A DNA stretch of 64,000 nt from Mesosutterella multiformis (lineage in GTDB: Bacteria; Pseudomonadota; Gammaproteobacteria; Burkholderiales; Burkholderiaceae_F). This document shows, piece after piece, positions 36,901 to 46,227 of this stretch (position 1 is its first letter; the number at the start of each line of letters is the position of its first letter). The notes beneath the pieces are model-generated. The model did no database searches. It worked only from the letters and a program-made list of their open reading frames with translations, and was not told where the DNA came from. The stretch covers positions 496,001-560,000 of the forward strand of contig NZ_BGZJ01000002.1 of the NCBI RefSeq assembly GCF_003402575.1. Reading direction: 5' to 3'. Both the position numbers and the translations under genes were made by a program.

Positions 36901-39158
36901 ATAAGCGGCTCCCTGTTCTCTACTGCTCACCCACGATGGAACTGGGTATTGATATTTCGGCTCTGAACTACGTCTATATGCGGAATATCCCGCCGACCGC
37001 GGCAAACTATGTACAGCGTGCCGGCCGCGCCGGTCGGTCCGGTGATCAAGCGCTCAGTATTAGCTACTGCTCCGCGATGAGCCCGCACGATCAATGGTTC
37101 TTCCACAAGCCTGAGCAGATGGTTCAGGGCGTGGTGAAGCCGCCGACAATGGATCTCGGGAACGAGGCCCTTGTCCGAAGCCACATGCATTCCATCTGGA
37201 TGTCGGCCGCCTGTATCGATCTTCCGATCACGGTGAGCCAGGTACTCGATCTCGCTAAGCCTGAGGACGGCTACCCGGTGAAAGAAGAGATCATGGAGAG
37301 CCTCACCGCTCCCCGTGTGACTGAGGACGCCATCGTGTTTGGCAACGCGGTCGCCTCTCAGCTCTCGCTCTCTGAACAATCCTGGTACACGGATACCTAT
37401 GTGGAATCCGTGATGAAGTCCGCTCCCCGGGAGTTTGAGGCAAGCTTCGATAACTGGCGGGCTCTCTACCGGGCTACGCTTGAGCAGATCCGGCTGGTTA
37501 ACGAGACTCTGGGGCGCTACGGCATCACGGCTGAAGAGAGGGACAGCGCGAAGAGCCGCTGGCAGGATGCCCAGAAACAGCGGGAGCTCCTTGAGAGCGC
37601 CTCACTCACGTCGACCAACAACGATTTCTACACGTATCGGTATCTCGCGAGCCAGGCCTTCCTCCCCGGGTACAACTTCCCGGCGATGCCGCTGCTTGCC
37701 TGGATCCCGGACCCGAGCGGATCGAGAAACGATTCCACGGTGATTTCTCGCTCCCGCTTCCTCGGTCTCGCAGAATTCGGTCCCCGGAACGTGATTTATC
37801 ACCGCGGCCGAATCTATCGGGTAGACCGTCTGAAGATCTCGGTCCAGGCGGGGGGCGCTACGGCGTCCGATAACCTCGCGACTGACTCCGTGATCGTCTG
37901 CCCGCACTGCGGCTATGCCCATGTCATGAATGGGACGGTCTATAACGAATGCGAGAACTGTGGGAACGAGCTCCATCAGGAAAACATTATTCAGGGGCTC
38001 TACCGCGTCACCATGGTCGAAACAACGGAAATCCAGCGTATTACGACGATTGATGAGAATCGCCAGAATCAGGGTTTCGACATGCAGACGCTCTACCGGT
38101 TCGGCGACACGAAGCCTGAACGGACGGAGGTGATGGAAGGGAAGAAGCCGCTCGCGACGATCAGCTACGCGCCGGCCGCCTCTATCTGGCGTGTGAATCT
38201 CGGCTGGAAGTACCGCCTGAATCAGAAGACGAAGGGCTTTGTCATCAACCCGCTTACCGGCTACTGGCGGAACGAAGGTCCCGACGCGGAAGAAAAAGAG
38301 AACAAGAAAGAGGACAAGGCTCAGAAAAACGCCAAGTCCCAGGTGATCGTCCCCTACGTGACGGATACCCGGAACATCCTTCTCTTTGAGCCGAATGTGG
38401 ATCTCGGCGAAGGTGAAGACCGCCAGGTCTTCATGGCGACCCTGCAGGCCGCTCTGAAGCGGGCGATTGAGCAGTATTTCGAAATTGAGTCAAACGAAAT
38501 CTCGATCGAGCCGCTTCCGGGGAATCAGGACCGGAAGAGCCTCCTGATTTACGAAACGGGTGAAGGCGGTGCCGGAATCCTCCGCGAGATCAGCAAGGAT
38601 CCGAAGACTTACCTTCGGGCTCTCGCGCGCGAAGCGCTTTCCCTTATGCATTACGAGTTTAAGAACGTGAAGCGGCTGAAGGTTGAAGACCTCGTGGATA
38701 CGAAGGAAAGCTGCGCGGATGGCTGCTACAGCTGCCTTCTCACGTACTTCAATCAGCCGGAGCATGAGCTCATCCATCGGCGCGATCCGAAGGTTCTCGA
38801 GTTCCTCGTGGGACTCGCGAATACGGAAGGGACAGCAGCGGCTCCTGAAACCGTGAAACTTTTTCCGACGTCATCAGACAAAAATGGCGAAAGCAATACT
38901 CCAATGGGTCACTTCCAGGTCTGGGCCGTCGAATATGGATACCGCGTTCCGGATAAGATTCCGAAGACCTTCAAGGCGCTTGGTCTCAAATTTGACGGTG
39001 CTTATACCGACGCCCTCTGCTGCGTGTCGTTCACACCTGTGAGTGATGACGCGCGGGAGAGTCTCGCTGACTTCGGCTGGGATGTACTGGATCTCAGTAA
39101 CGAGGACAGCTGGGGCACAGTCATGAGCACTCGCCCTGATCTGAAAAGCAGCAACTAA
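33939..39158 (+). CDS. DEAD helicase-DUF1998 fusion (DrmA+DrmB / DruE-like)
   Basis: This 1739-aa defence helicase has Walker A TTGTGSGKS (about 98-106), DELH box (about 217), IGTSATM (about 250), and the C-terminal helicase motifs SPTMELGIDIS and YVQRAGRAGRSG (about 996-1033). Cysteine pairs occur at CRDCGQ, CVNC, CPHCGY and CENCGNE. The C-terminal third is DUF1998-like (LLIYETGEGGAGIL, then CADGCYSCLL). DISARM has these as two proteins, DrmA and DrmB; Druantia DruE joins helicase and DUF1998. The N-terminus looks complete. Only 4 bp separate the ATG from IS3, so no ribosome binding site of its own remains. SNF2 and methylase genes follow 20 bp and 9 bp apart. Confidence 0.88.
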   Translation: MDRLIESYKSFSRSFTKIESEDIREKVNEELKAYWPEPLIQINPCYQTDRTVQEFCDHHVLHPECGAIFRDKHGKSLRLYLHQAQAIEFARKKESYIVTTGTGSGKSLAFFIPIINRILEEKATDPKPRTRAIILYPMNALANSQKEEIEKFLTNPGHPTPLTVARYTGQETEAEREVLRTNPPDILLTNYMMLELVLMRSPDRPIVQNCEGLEFLVLDELHTYRGRQGADVALLVRRLRSQLKADHLICIGTSATMSSAPERSEQNRAVSEVASKIFGTRIDANHVVNETLQGVTDAVEVDKISQADLHREVVSAASAHLKPLDFEGFKKNPLAEWLERKLSITDRFTRAMPQSVTTIVEHLSEAAGTDPETTEKALKHFLSQFGTENSIRTPEGRNPFPFKLHQFISGPGKVYVTLGEPGKRTITLDGQTSVADPEDSNKRIPLFEAYFCRDCGQEYIPVWITRTNEGAVVNVKPRSMDEMRAGDSTSYGYICPVTEGQLFTGEITDLPDEWLDPKNSERVKTSRRKDIPQRLTLSPEGFSSGIGTDFWLLTGKFKICVNCLHTYSANGRDKHRLTGLSGEGRSSATTIISLQILRQLYDMPLSDDKHKAFRKLLGFSDNRQDTALQAGHFNDFVSQLILRSGLIRALENETEPKRLPEIVDAICTVFRFNDEKDEAAKREYLLKPDTTTGQLLTKALSALRFSLSFQLLNELQDRGLYTSPSLERLHLLSVSYEGLENFCRDGANFGSNGALLELGPQKRFTLVKRFLDEVRHRLCISSIYFDPKEQDTARAREYGLLTPRWSFSSLSPESHHQTVGTAFVLNTNDRKAWSFGGTVKFTEKSGIIPTLGKLDIWDGIKDDTGAVIRSNRQAMHELLVDMTKALCQGGYLKPTQTKEGTYYQLVDSCVLWSKSKEPTDEKFNSYYRTLYLDVADTMATDGQALFDFEAEEHTAQVSAEERQDLEIRFRGGPEDEKKWNELHAGVPYKRLPVLYCSPTMELGIDISALNYVYMRNIPPTAANYVQRAGRAGRSGDQALSISYCSAMSPHDQWFFHKPEQMVQGVVKPPTMDLGNEALVRSHMHSIWMSAACIDLPITVSQVLDLAKPEDGYPVKEEIMESLTAPRVTEDAIVFGNAVASQLSLSEQSWYTDTYVESVMKSAPREFEASFDNWRALYRATLEQIRLVNETLGRYGITAEERDSAKSRWQDAQKQRELLESASLTSTNNDFYTYRYLASQAFLPGYNFPAMPLLAWIPDPSGSRNDSTVISRSRFLGLAEFGPRNVIYHRGRIYRVDRLKISVQAGGATASDNLATDSVIVCPHCGYAHVMNGTVYNECENCGNELHQENIIQGLYRVTMVETTEIQRITTIDENRQNQGFDMQTLYRFGDTKPERTEVMEGKKPLATISYAPAASIWRVNLGWKYRLNQKTKGFVINPLTGYWRNEGPDAEEKENKKEDKAQKNAKSQVIVPYVTDTRNILLFEPNVDLGEGEDRQVFMATLQAALKRAIEQYFEIESNEISIEPLPGNQDRKSLLIYETGEGGAGILREISKDPKTYLRALAREALSLMHYEFKNVKRLKVEDLVDTKESCADGCYSCLLTYFNQPEHELIHRRDPKVLEFLVGLANTEGTAAAPETVKLFPTSSDKNGESNTPMGHFQVWAVEYGYRVPDKIPKTFKALGLKFDGAYTDALCCVSFTPVSDDARESLADFGWDVLDLSNEDSWGTVMSTRPDLKSSN

Positions 39159-39178
39159 GTTATTTACGGCAGAAAAAT

Positions 39179-41971
39179 ATGAGTAATACGTTCCTTCCCG
39201 GCAATCTCGTCCAGGCCCGCGGCCGCACCTGGGTTGTTCAGTCTGGTTCTGAAGACGACTGGCTGAAGCTCCGCCCGATCGGAGGCGCCGATGATGAAAT
39301 CACAGAGCTGATGCCGCAGCTCGAACGGGAACCGGTGGAACTCGCTCAGTTCCCGCTCCCCGATCCGACGAAATTCGGAACGCTTTATTCTTCTGCCGAG
39401 CTGCTCTACGACGCGCTCCGCTTCCAGCTTCGAAGCGGCGCCGGTCCCTTCCGGTCTTTCGGCAGTATCGCGGTTGAGCCGCGCTCGTATCAGCTGGTGC
39501 CCCTTCTCATGGCAATGCGACAGAAAACTGTGCGCCTGCTGATCGCGGATGACGTCGGTATCGGTAAGACGATTGAGGCCGGGCTCATTGTCCGCGAGAT
39601 GCTGGACCGCGGCGAAATTACGAAGTTCGCGGTGCTCTGCCCTCCGCATCTTGTGGAGCAGTGGGTGTCAGAGCTTTCCGATCGCTTCAATATTGAGGCG
39701 ACCGCGCTGACCGGATCTTCCGCGCAGCGGCTGGAACGCCAGGTACCGCATGGTCATACGCTCTCAGACACCTTCCCCGTGCTCGTCGTGAGTCTGGATT
39801 ACATCAAAAGCGATAAGCACCGCGACTATTTCTACGCGATGAATTTTGACCTCATCGTGGTGGATGAGGCGCATACCTGCGTGAAAGCTGGATCACGGGA
39901 TAAGCAGCTGCGATTCGACCTGCTCCATAAACTGGCGTCGGATGCTTTCCGCCACATGATCCTTCTCACCGCAACGCCTCACTCCGGTAACGAGGACGGC
40001 TTCTATAGCCTTCTCTCGCTGCTGGATGAAAAATTCCTGGGACTGAAAGGGCGTGAAGTGAAGAGTGACGATCCTCTCCGTCAGGATCTCGCTAAACACT
40101 TCGTTCAGCGCCGCAGAAAAGATATTGAGGAATGGAAAGTCTCCGGTGCTGACCGTATGACAGGGTTCCCGACCCGTATGACGACAGAACTGAATTACCG
40201 GCTGACTGCCAGGTGGGATCAGTTCTTCGCGGATGTTCAGGAATACTGCCAGAAAGTGATTGACCGCGATGGGAAGAAAAATCAGCTGATCTGGTACTCA
40301 GTACTGGCTCTCTTCCGCTGCGTGTCATCCTCACCCGCCGCCGCAGTCCAGGCGCTGAATAACCGCCTGAAGAATCAGGAGGGGGATTCGGTTGAGGAAG
40401 AGGATTTCATCATCAATGACCTCGATAACGTCGATGAAGGAACAGACTCCGACGTTGAGCCGGCACTCTGGTTTGATGAGTCAGCGGAACTGAATACGCT
40501 TCTTGCGGAAGCGAGGACGCTCGCTGGAAGCAAGAACGATCCGAAGATCCGGCTCCTCGCTAAGCACGTGAAGGAACTGCTGGCGGAGGGTTTTAATCCC
40601 GTCATCTTCTGCCGCTTTGTCGCAACGGCTCAGTACGTCTACGACGCGCTGAAGGAAGAACTGAAGAAAGAGGATGATGTCGCGATTGGCTGCGTCACGG
40701 GCGAACTCGTCCCCGGCGAGCGGGAAGAGCGTGTCAATGATCTCGGCGAAAAAGAGAAGCGCGTACTTGTCGCGACAGACTGCCTCTCTGAAGGTATCAA
40801 TCTGCAGGATCTTTTCACGGCTGTGGTTCACTATGACCTCGCCTGGAACCCAACCCGCCACGAACAGCGTGAGGGTCGCGTTGACCGTTTCGGTCAGAAG
40901 GCAAAGGAAGTCCGCTGCTCGATGATCTACGGCGAAAATAACCCCGTGGACGGCTTCATCCTGAAGGTCATTCTGAGAAAGAGTGAGGAGATCAAGAAGG
41001 ATCTCGGCGTGATTGTGCCGATCCCGGAAAAGAAGGAAGCGATTGATAAGGCGCTTCTCCGCGCTTCGCTCTTCAGGGATCGGAATGGACAGTTCAATTA
41101 CGATGATCAGCAGATGTCGCTCTTCACCTCAGAAGACCTCGGTGACATGAATACAGTGTGGACGAACGCACTCGAAAAAATGAAGCAGCAGCGCACTGTG
41201 TTTGCCCAGCAGTCTATTCATCCGGAAGATATTTATCCTCTTTGGGAAGCCCAGCAAAAAGCCCTTGGCAGCCACGCGGACGTGGAAAAGTTCTCAAAGT
41301 CAGCCTGCGCATCACTCGGCGCTCAGCTTGAGCCTCTGAAGAACAATCGCTACCGTTTCCCGTTGGTGTCGCTGCAGAACAAGTCGCTTGTCGCCCGTTT
41401 TGAGGATGAGGGCTTCGAAAATAACGACATCATCGACTTCGACACCCTGCACCGTACCTCTCCCTTCATCAATACCCTCTCTGAAGGTGTTGTCGATGAA
41501 GCTCTGAGGGAAGAAAGCCGCCTGATCTCCCGGACAGCTATTGCTCAGACGTCTGAGGTCTCCGCTGTGACCCGTGTATATCTCCTGCGTCTTCGATACC
41601 AGATCCGCATTGCCTACCGGAATCAGACAAGACGTTATCTGCTTTCAGAGGAAATCCAGCCGGTTGCAGTGACCGGTATCCGGGATCCCAAATGGGAATC
41701 CTCTGAAACCGCTCAGTCGCTTCTTACTCTGAGCGCGAGCGGTAATTTCACGTCTGTTGTGGCGGAGAAGCAGATTCGCTCTGCCATGGACTTTATTGCG
41801 TCTCAGAAAGAGGCAATTGAAGTCTTTGCCAAGGAACGTGCGGAGCAGCTGAAAACGGATCACCAGAAGGTAAAGGAATACTCAGCGGAGGGATCCGTCA
41901 CGGAAGTTGCCCCCTGTCTCCCGATTGATGTCATGGGTGTCTTTGTACTGATGCCTGCTGATGAAGAATGA
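39179..41971 (+). CDS. drmD: SNF2-family helicase, DISARM DrmD-like
   Basis: The 930-aa SNF2/RapA-type ATPase has motif I IADDVGIGKTIEAG (about 121-134), the DEAH box VVDEAHTC (about 227), motif III LLTATPHSGN (about 260), and C-terminal helicase motifs ATDCLSEGINLQ (about 532) and HEQREGRVDRFGQ (about 560). This organisation and the neighbouring adenine methylase match the class 1 DISARM protein DrmD. It is 20 bp downstream of the DUF1998 helicase and 9 bp before the methylase, so the three form one operon. The frame is intact. Confidence 0.88.
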   Translation: MSNTFLPGNLVQARGRTWVVQSGSEDDWLKLRPIGGADDEITELMPQLEREPVELAQFPLPDPTKFGTLYSSAELLYDALRFQLRSGAGPFRSFGSIAVEPRSYQLVPLLMAMRQKTVRLLIADDVGIGKTIEAGLIVREMLDRGEITKFAVLCPPHLVEQWVSELSDRFNIEATALTGSSAQRLERQVPHGHTLSDTFPVLVVSLDYIKSDKHRDYFYAMNFDLIVVDEAHTCVKAGSRDKQLRFDLLHKLASDAFRHMILLTATPHSGNEDGFYSLLSLLDEKFLGLKGREVKSDDPLRQDLAKHFVQRRRKDIEEWKVSGADRMTGFPTRMTTELNYRLTARWDQFFADVQEYCQKVIDRDGKKNQLIWYSVLALFRCVSSSPAAAVQALNNRLKNQEGDSVEEEDFIINDLDNVDEGTDSDVEPALWFDESAELNTLLAEARTLAGSKNDPKIRLLAKHVKELLAEGFNPVIFCRFVATAQYVYDALKEELKKEDDVAIGCVTGELVPGEREERVNDLGEKEKRVLVATDCLSEGINLQDLFTAVVHYDLAWNPTRHEQREGRVDRFGQKAKEVRCSMIYGENNPVDGFILKVILRKSEEIKKDLGVIVPIPEKKEAIDKALLRASLFRDRNGQFNYDDQQMSLFTSEDLGDMNTVWTNALEKMKQQRTVFAQQSIHPEDIYPLWEAQQKALGSHADVEKFSKSACASLGAQLEPLKNNRYRFPLVSLQNKSLVARFEDEGFENNDIIDFDTLHRTSPFINTLSEGVVDEALREESRLISRTAIAQTSEVSAVTRVYLLRLRYQIRIAYRNQTRRYLLSEEIQPVAVTGIRDPKWESSETAQSLLTLSASGNFTSVVAEKQIRSAMDFIASQKEAIEVFAKERAEQLKTDHQKVKEYSAEGSVTEVAPCLPIDVMGVFVLMPADEE

Positions 41972-44160
41972 GATTGAACCATGAAGAAAACCAATAAGAA
42001 ATTTAATTCCACCTGCTGCGATATTCAGGGTGCTCTCTTTCTTCCAGATCAGATTCAGCAAGCTTTTCTTGGGAAAAACAAGCGCCAGTCAATCGATGAC
42101 TACAAAATTCTCCCGGGACTCACCCTGAAAGAGGAATGCTCACGCGCTTTCCGTATCGCTCAAGCCTCATGGGACCGATTTAAAGACACCCTGACCCGCA
42201 CGGATCTCTCTGAAGCGGATCGTCTGAGCCGCACCAAGGAGTGGGGCCGGATCTTCTTTAACTCAGTGCTCGGGTACACCATTCAGTCCCAAACCATTAT
42301 TGAATGCGATGAACGCCAATATCCGGTTGCATTTCTCGTCAGTAATCTCCCTGTGACGGTAGTGTCGGCTCCGGCAGGATTGGACGATGCCCGACCCGAG
42401 CTCACCGTGATTGGGGGCAGCCAGTCCAAGAAATCCGCTTTTACCCTTGTCCAGGACCTTCTGAATGCGGACACCCGCTATAAGTGGGGATTCGCGTTTA
42501 ACGGCACTGCGGTTCGTCTTGTTCGTGACGCGATGTCCCTGACCCGCCCTGGGTATTTGGAATTCAATCTCCAGGAAATTCTTGCTAACGACGACTACGC
42601 GGAATTCCTACATCTCTGGATGGCGCTCCATGCCTCAAGAGCGGAACTGATTGATGGAAATACGGCCTGGGATCTGTGGATCAAAGAGGGGGAAGAGGCC
42701 GGGCAGCCGGCACGCGAGGCGCTCAGAGGCTCAATTACTGAGGCCCTTCTGACGTTTGGTCAGGGTTTTATTGCCCATCCTGAAAACGAAGCCTTAAGAA
42801 AAGCGCTTTCTGATGGCTCTCTTTCCGCCAAAGACTATACGCATGAGCTCCTACGTCTCATGTATCGATTCCTTTTTGTCTTCTGTCTTGAAGAACGGAA
42901 TCTGATCAATATAAAAGACGATTCAAAGAAAAATCAGGCAGCCACCGCCAGATACCTGTCGGGCTACGCGCTCCACCGGTTCCGGGATCAGTCTCTTAAA
43001 TCCTATTTCCGGAACAGGTATTCCGACGCCTGGGAATCCGTAAAGATCGTTTTCCAGGGGCTTGATAACGGAGAACCATTGCTGGCTCTTCCTGCTCTTG
43101 GCGGTCTCTTCGCGTCTGATGAGTGCCCTCACCTTAAAGACACCAGGCTGTCTAACGTGGTGTTCTTCAACGCTATGAAGCTGATGCGTTGGGCAACCAT
43201 CAATGGCACATACACCGCGATTGACTATAAAAACCTGGGGACTGAGGAACTTGGCAGTATCTATGAGAGTCTCCTGGAGCTTGTCCCGGTAGCGGATCCT
43301 CAGCGCCGCGAGTTTTCTTTCCTTAACAACACCGTTGGTTCCAGTGAGCGGAAGAAAACCGGCAGCTACTACACACCGGATTCCTTAGTCCAGAATCTGA
43401 TTAAAACCGCTCTGGACCCTGTTATTGAAAAAAGACTGTCTGATAATCCGAGCGATCCTCAGGAAGCCCTTCTGTCTCTCCGAGTTATTGATCCGGCCTG
43501 TGGCAGTGGCCATTTTCTGCTTGCTGCGGCCCGCCGGATTGCGGAGCAGCTCGCTAAAGTCCGATCTCTGGATGGAATTGTCACACCCCAGTCTTACCGA
43601 AATGCTTTGAGAGAAGTAATTCAGCACTGTATTTACGGTGTTGATATGAATCCTCTTGCTGTTGAACTCGCTCGTATGGCTTTGTGGCTTGAAGGTTTTG
43701 CTGAAAATAAGCCGCTATCGTTCCTGGATCATCATCTGAAAGTGGGGAATTCTCTCGTCGGCGTGATGAATTTGAAAACACTGAAGCTCGGGATTCCTAA
43801 AGAGGCATACAAAGCTTCGGGAAACGATATCAAAGCAATTTGTACAGCGATTTCGAAACGCAATAATGCCGCTCTAAAATCCCTACAGAAACTGGCATCA
43901 GAAGAGACTCTGGATCTTTTTGTCGACACTCGTCAGGATCAGCTATTGAGTCTTCTCGAAACCATGCCTTCTTCAACGCTTGACGATGAAAAGAAGAAAG
44001 CAAAAGCCTATCAAAAGTATCTGAATACGGTTTCTGATGATCGGATGAAAAAGGCCTGTGATCTTTTGATCGGAGCCTTTATGTGCCGCAAGACTGAAGA
44101 AACTCAAGATTTAGTACCTACCAGCGAAATTCTTTGGCGGGTAATTGAGGATTCTGAGAA

Positions 44161-44168
44161 TCTTTTAG
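44161..44168. repeat. 8-bp target duplication of IS256 copy A (left)
   Basis: TCTTTTAG here is repeated at 45512-45519 on the other side of the element. The length is typical for IS256-family insertion. Confidence 0.9.
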
Positions 44169-45511
44169 GAGGGTGTGTAATTTTTTGTGGGCGGCTCGTT
44201 CAAGGTTAATCGATGTAGGGGGTGATTCGGTCACCAAATAGCACAACCAATTCTCTCATAGCGGCACTCCAGTATGGAGAAGGCCGCCCCCATCTTTTCT
44301 CTACTTTCCGGATTGCCAGAAAGAGAAGTTTCAAAGCAGCCGTTTCAGTAGGGAAAGCAGCTCGGGTCTTAATTACTTTTCTTAGATCCCGATTAAGGCT
44401 CTCTATGGCATTGGTTGTATAAATAAGTCTGCGGATATTTGGGGAAAAATCAAAGAAGGGGATCACCTTATCCCAGGAATCGATCCACTGTTTGGCGATG
44501 TAAGGGTATCTGAGCCCCAGTTCCGACTGTGCAAAAGCGTCCAGTTCCTTCCGCGCATCAGCCGCGTTTACAGCCCGGTAAATGGGCTTCAGCGCGCCGG
44601 CTACGGCCTTGTAATCCTTATATCCGACGAATTTCAGACTGTTCCTGATCAGGTGAACAATGCAGGTCTGCAGCAGAGTGTTGGGAAAGGCAACTTCAAG
44701 CGCCTCCTTCATTCCCTTGAGTCCGTCTGTGACAGCAATCAGAATATCAGACACCCCCCTGTTTTTGAGTTCAGTGAAGACCTTAAGCCAATATTTTGCG
44801 CTTTCGTTATCAGCGACCCACATCCCCAAAACTTCCTTGCGGCCCTGGGCGTTTACGCCCAAGGCAAGATGGACCGCTTTCGGGGTAACAATGCCATTAT
44901 CACCTCGGATTTTGACTCGAATAGCGTCAAAGAAAACAGTTGTATAAAACGGATCCAGAGGACGGTTCTGCCATTTTTCAACCTCAGGAAGGATGGCGTC
45001 CGTAACATCGCTGATAAATTCGGCACTGGTCTCCATACCGTATTCATCATAGAGAAAGCCTTGAATTTCCCGGGTTGAGAGCCCTCTGGCGTACAAGGCC
45101 AGAACCTTGTCCTCAAACCCCGCCAGCTGGCGTTTATGCTTAGGAACGACCCTCGGCTCAAACTCTCCCTTGCGGTCTCTGGGTACGTCAATACGGATAT
45201 TTCCAAGGCTGGACGATTTGAGGGTTTTCGAACTATGCCCGTTACGCTCATTTTCGGTGACACGTTTACCGCCTCTTTCGTAACCGAGATGATTGGTCAT
45301 TTCACCGTCAAGCATTTGAGTCAGCAGCCGACCGAGCATATGGGCCATAAGATTTTCCGCATCCTCTGCGGTATTAATCTCAAGCCCGGATTTCTTGGCG
45401 TTTTCTAAAATCTGTCCTGCAACACTATCCAAGGGGTCTGTCTTTCGTTTCATTTGAGGCTCCTCCAAGAGCAATTATCTCAGAGTCACCCACAAAATTT
45501 TCCTCACCCTC
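44169..45511 (-). mobile_element. IS256-family element, copy A
   Basis: A complete 1343-bp element with imperfect ends GAGGGTGTGTAATTTTTTGTGGG (left) and, in reverse complement at the right, GAGGGTGAGGAAAATTTTGTGGG. It is flanked by direct repeats TCTTTTAG. It sits inside the methylase gene in the opposite orientation. The clean duplication shows a simple insertion. Confidence 0.93.
44206..45453 (-). CDS. IS256-family transposase (copy A)
   Basis: The 415-aa mutator-type transposase carries DDE features in FDAIRVKIRGD, AVTDGLKGM and the TTNAIESLNR segment. I start at the ATG for KRKTDPLD because GGAGGAG lies just upstream; a TTG seven codons earlier overlaps that site. It is intact. It differs from copy C in a few residues (FDAIRV versus FDSIRV, ALEVAF versus ALEAAF, WGRPS versus WVRPS). 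Confidence 0.93.
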   Translation of the reverse strand: MKRKTDPLDSVAGQILENAKKSGLEINTAEDAENLMAHMLGRLLTQMLDGEMTNHLGYERGGKRVTENERNGHSSKTLKSSSLGNIRIDVPRDRKGEFEPRVVPKHKRQLAGFEDKVLALYARGLSTREIQGFLYDEYGMETSAEFISDVTDAILPEVEKWQNRPLDPFYTTVFFDAIRVKIRGDNGIVTPKAVHLALGVNAQGRKEVLGMWVADNESAKYWLKVFTELKNRGVSDILIAVTDGLKGMKEALEVAFPNTLLQTCIVHLIRNSLKFVGYKDYKAVAGALKPIYRAVNAADARKELDAFAQSELGLRYPYIAKQWIDSWDKVIPFFDFSPNIRRLIYTTNAIESLNRDLRKVIKTRAAFPTETAALKLLFLAIRKVEKRWGRPSPYWSAAMRELVVLFGDRITPYID

Positions 45512-46227
45512 TCTTTTAGAGACGGATGATTCTGTTATTCAATTTGCATCAAATACCTGTACAGAGTCTTCTGCTTTCCACTGGCCCCTTGAATTTCCGC
45601 TTGTTTTTGCAAACGGAGGTTTTGACTGTGTATTGGGGAATCCTCCTTGGGAAAAAGCCAAGGTAGAGGATGTGAAATGGTTCGAGAACCGCTATCCGGA
45701 AGTTGCCAACGCAAAGACTGGAGCCATTCGAGCCAGAATGATTAAAGCAATGTCGGAAGGACGGATGTCAGAAGAGTTCCTGAATATGCCTCCTTCTGCT
45801 GATAAGAGGGTGAGGAAAATTTTGTGGGTGACTCTGAGATAATTGCTCTTGGAGGAGCCTCAAATGAAACGAAAGACAGACCCCTTGGATAGTGTTGCAG
45901 GACAGATTTTAGAAAACGCCAAGAAATCCGGGCTTGAGATTAATACCGCAGAGGATGCGGAAAATCTTATGGCCCATATGCTCGGTCGGCTGCTGACTCA
46001 AATGCTTGACGGTGAAATGACCAATCATCTCGGTTACGAAAGAGGCGGTAAACGTGTCACCGAAAATGAGCGTAACGGGCATAGTTCGAAAACCCTCAAA
46101 TCGTCCAGCCTTGGAAATATCCGTATTGACGTACCCAGAGACCGCAAGGGAGAGTTTGAGCCGAGGGTCGTTCCTAAGCATAAACGCCACAGCTGGCGGG
46201 GTTTGAGGACAAGGTTCTGGCCTTGTA

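Larger units (their letters stand above)
41981..45805 (+). pseudogene. N6-adenine DNA methylase (DrmMI/Eco57I-like), broken by IS256 copies
   Basis: Exon-like pieces are 41981-44168 and 45520-45805, separated by IS256 copy A. The first piece has GSYYTPDSLVQ (about 461) and SAM motif I IDPACGSGHFLLAAARR (about 500). Removing the IS and one 8-bp duplication joins NLL to ETDDSVIQFA in frame and restores the catalytic motif IV (VLGNPPWEK). The second piece then ends at 45805 in IS256 copy B, and no 3' remainder is seen beyond 48501, so the C-terminus is lost. The reading frame is AT-richer than the helicase genes. The protein is probably inactive, since motifs I and IV are on different transcripts. 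Confidence 0.88.
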
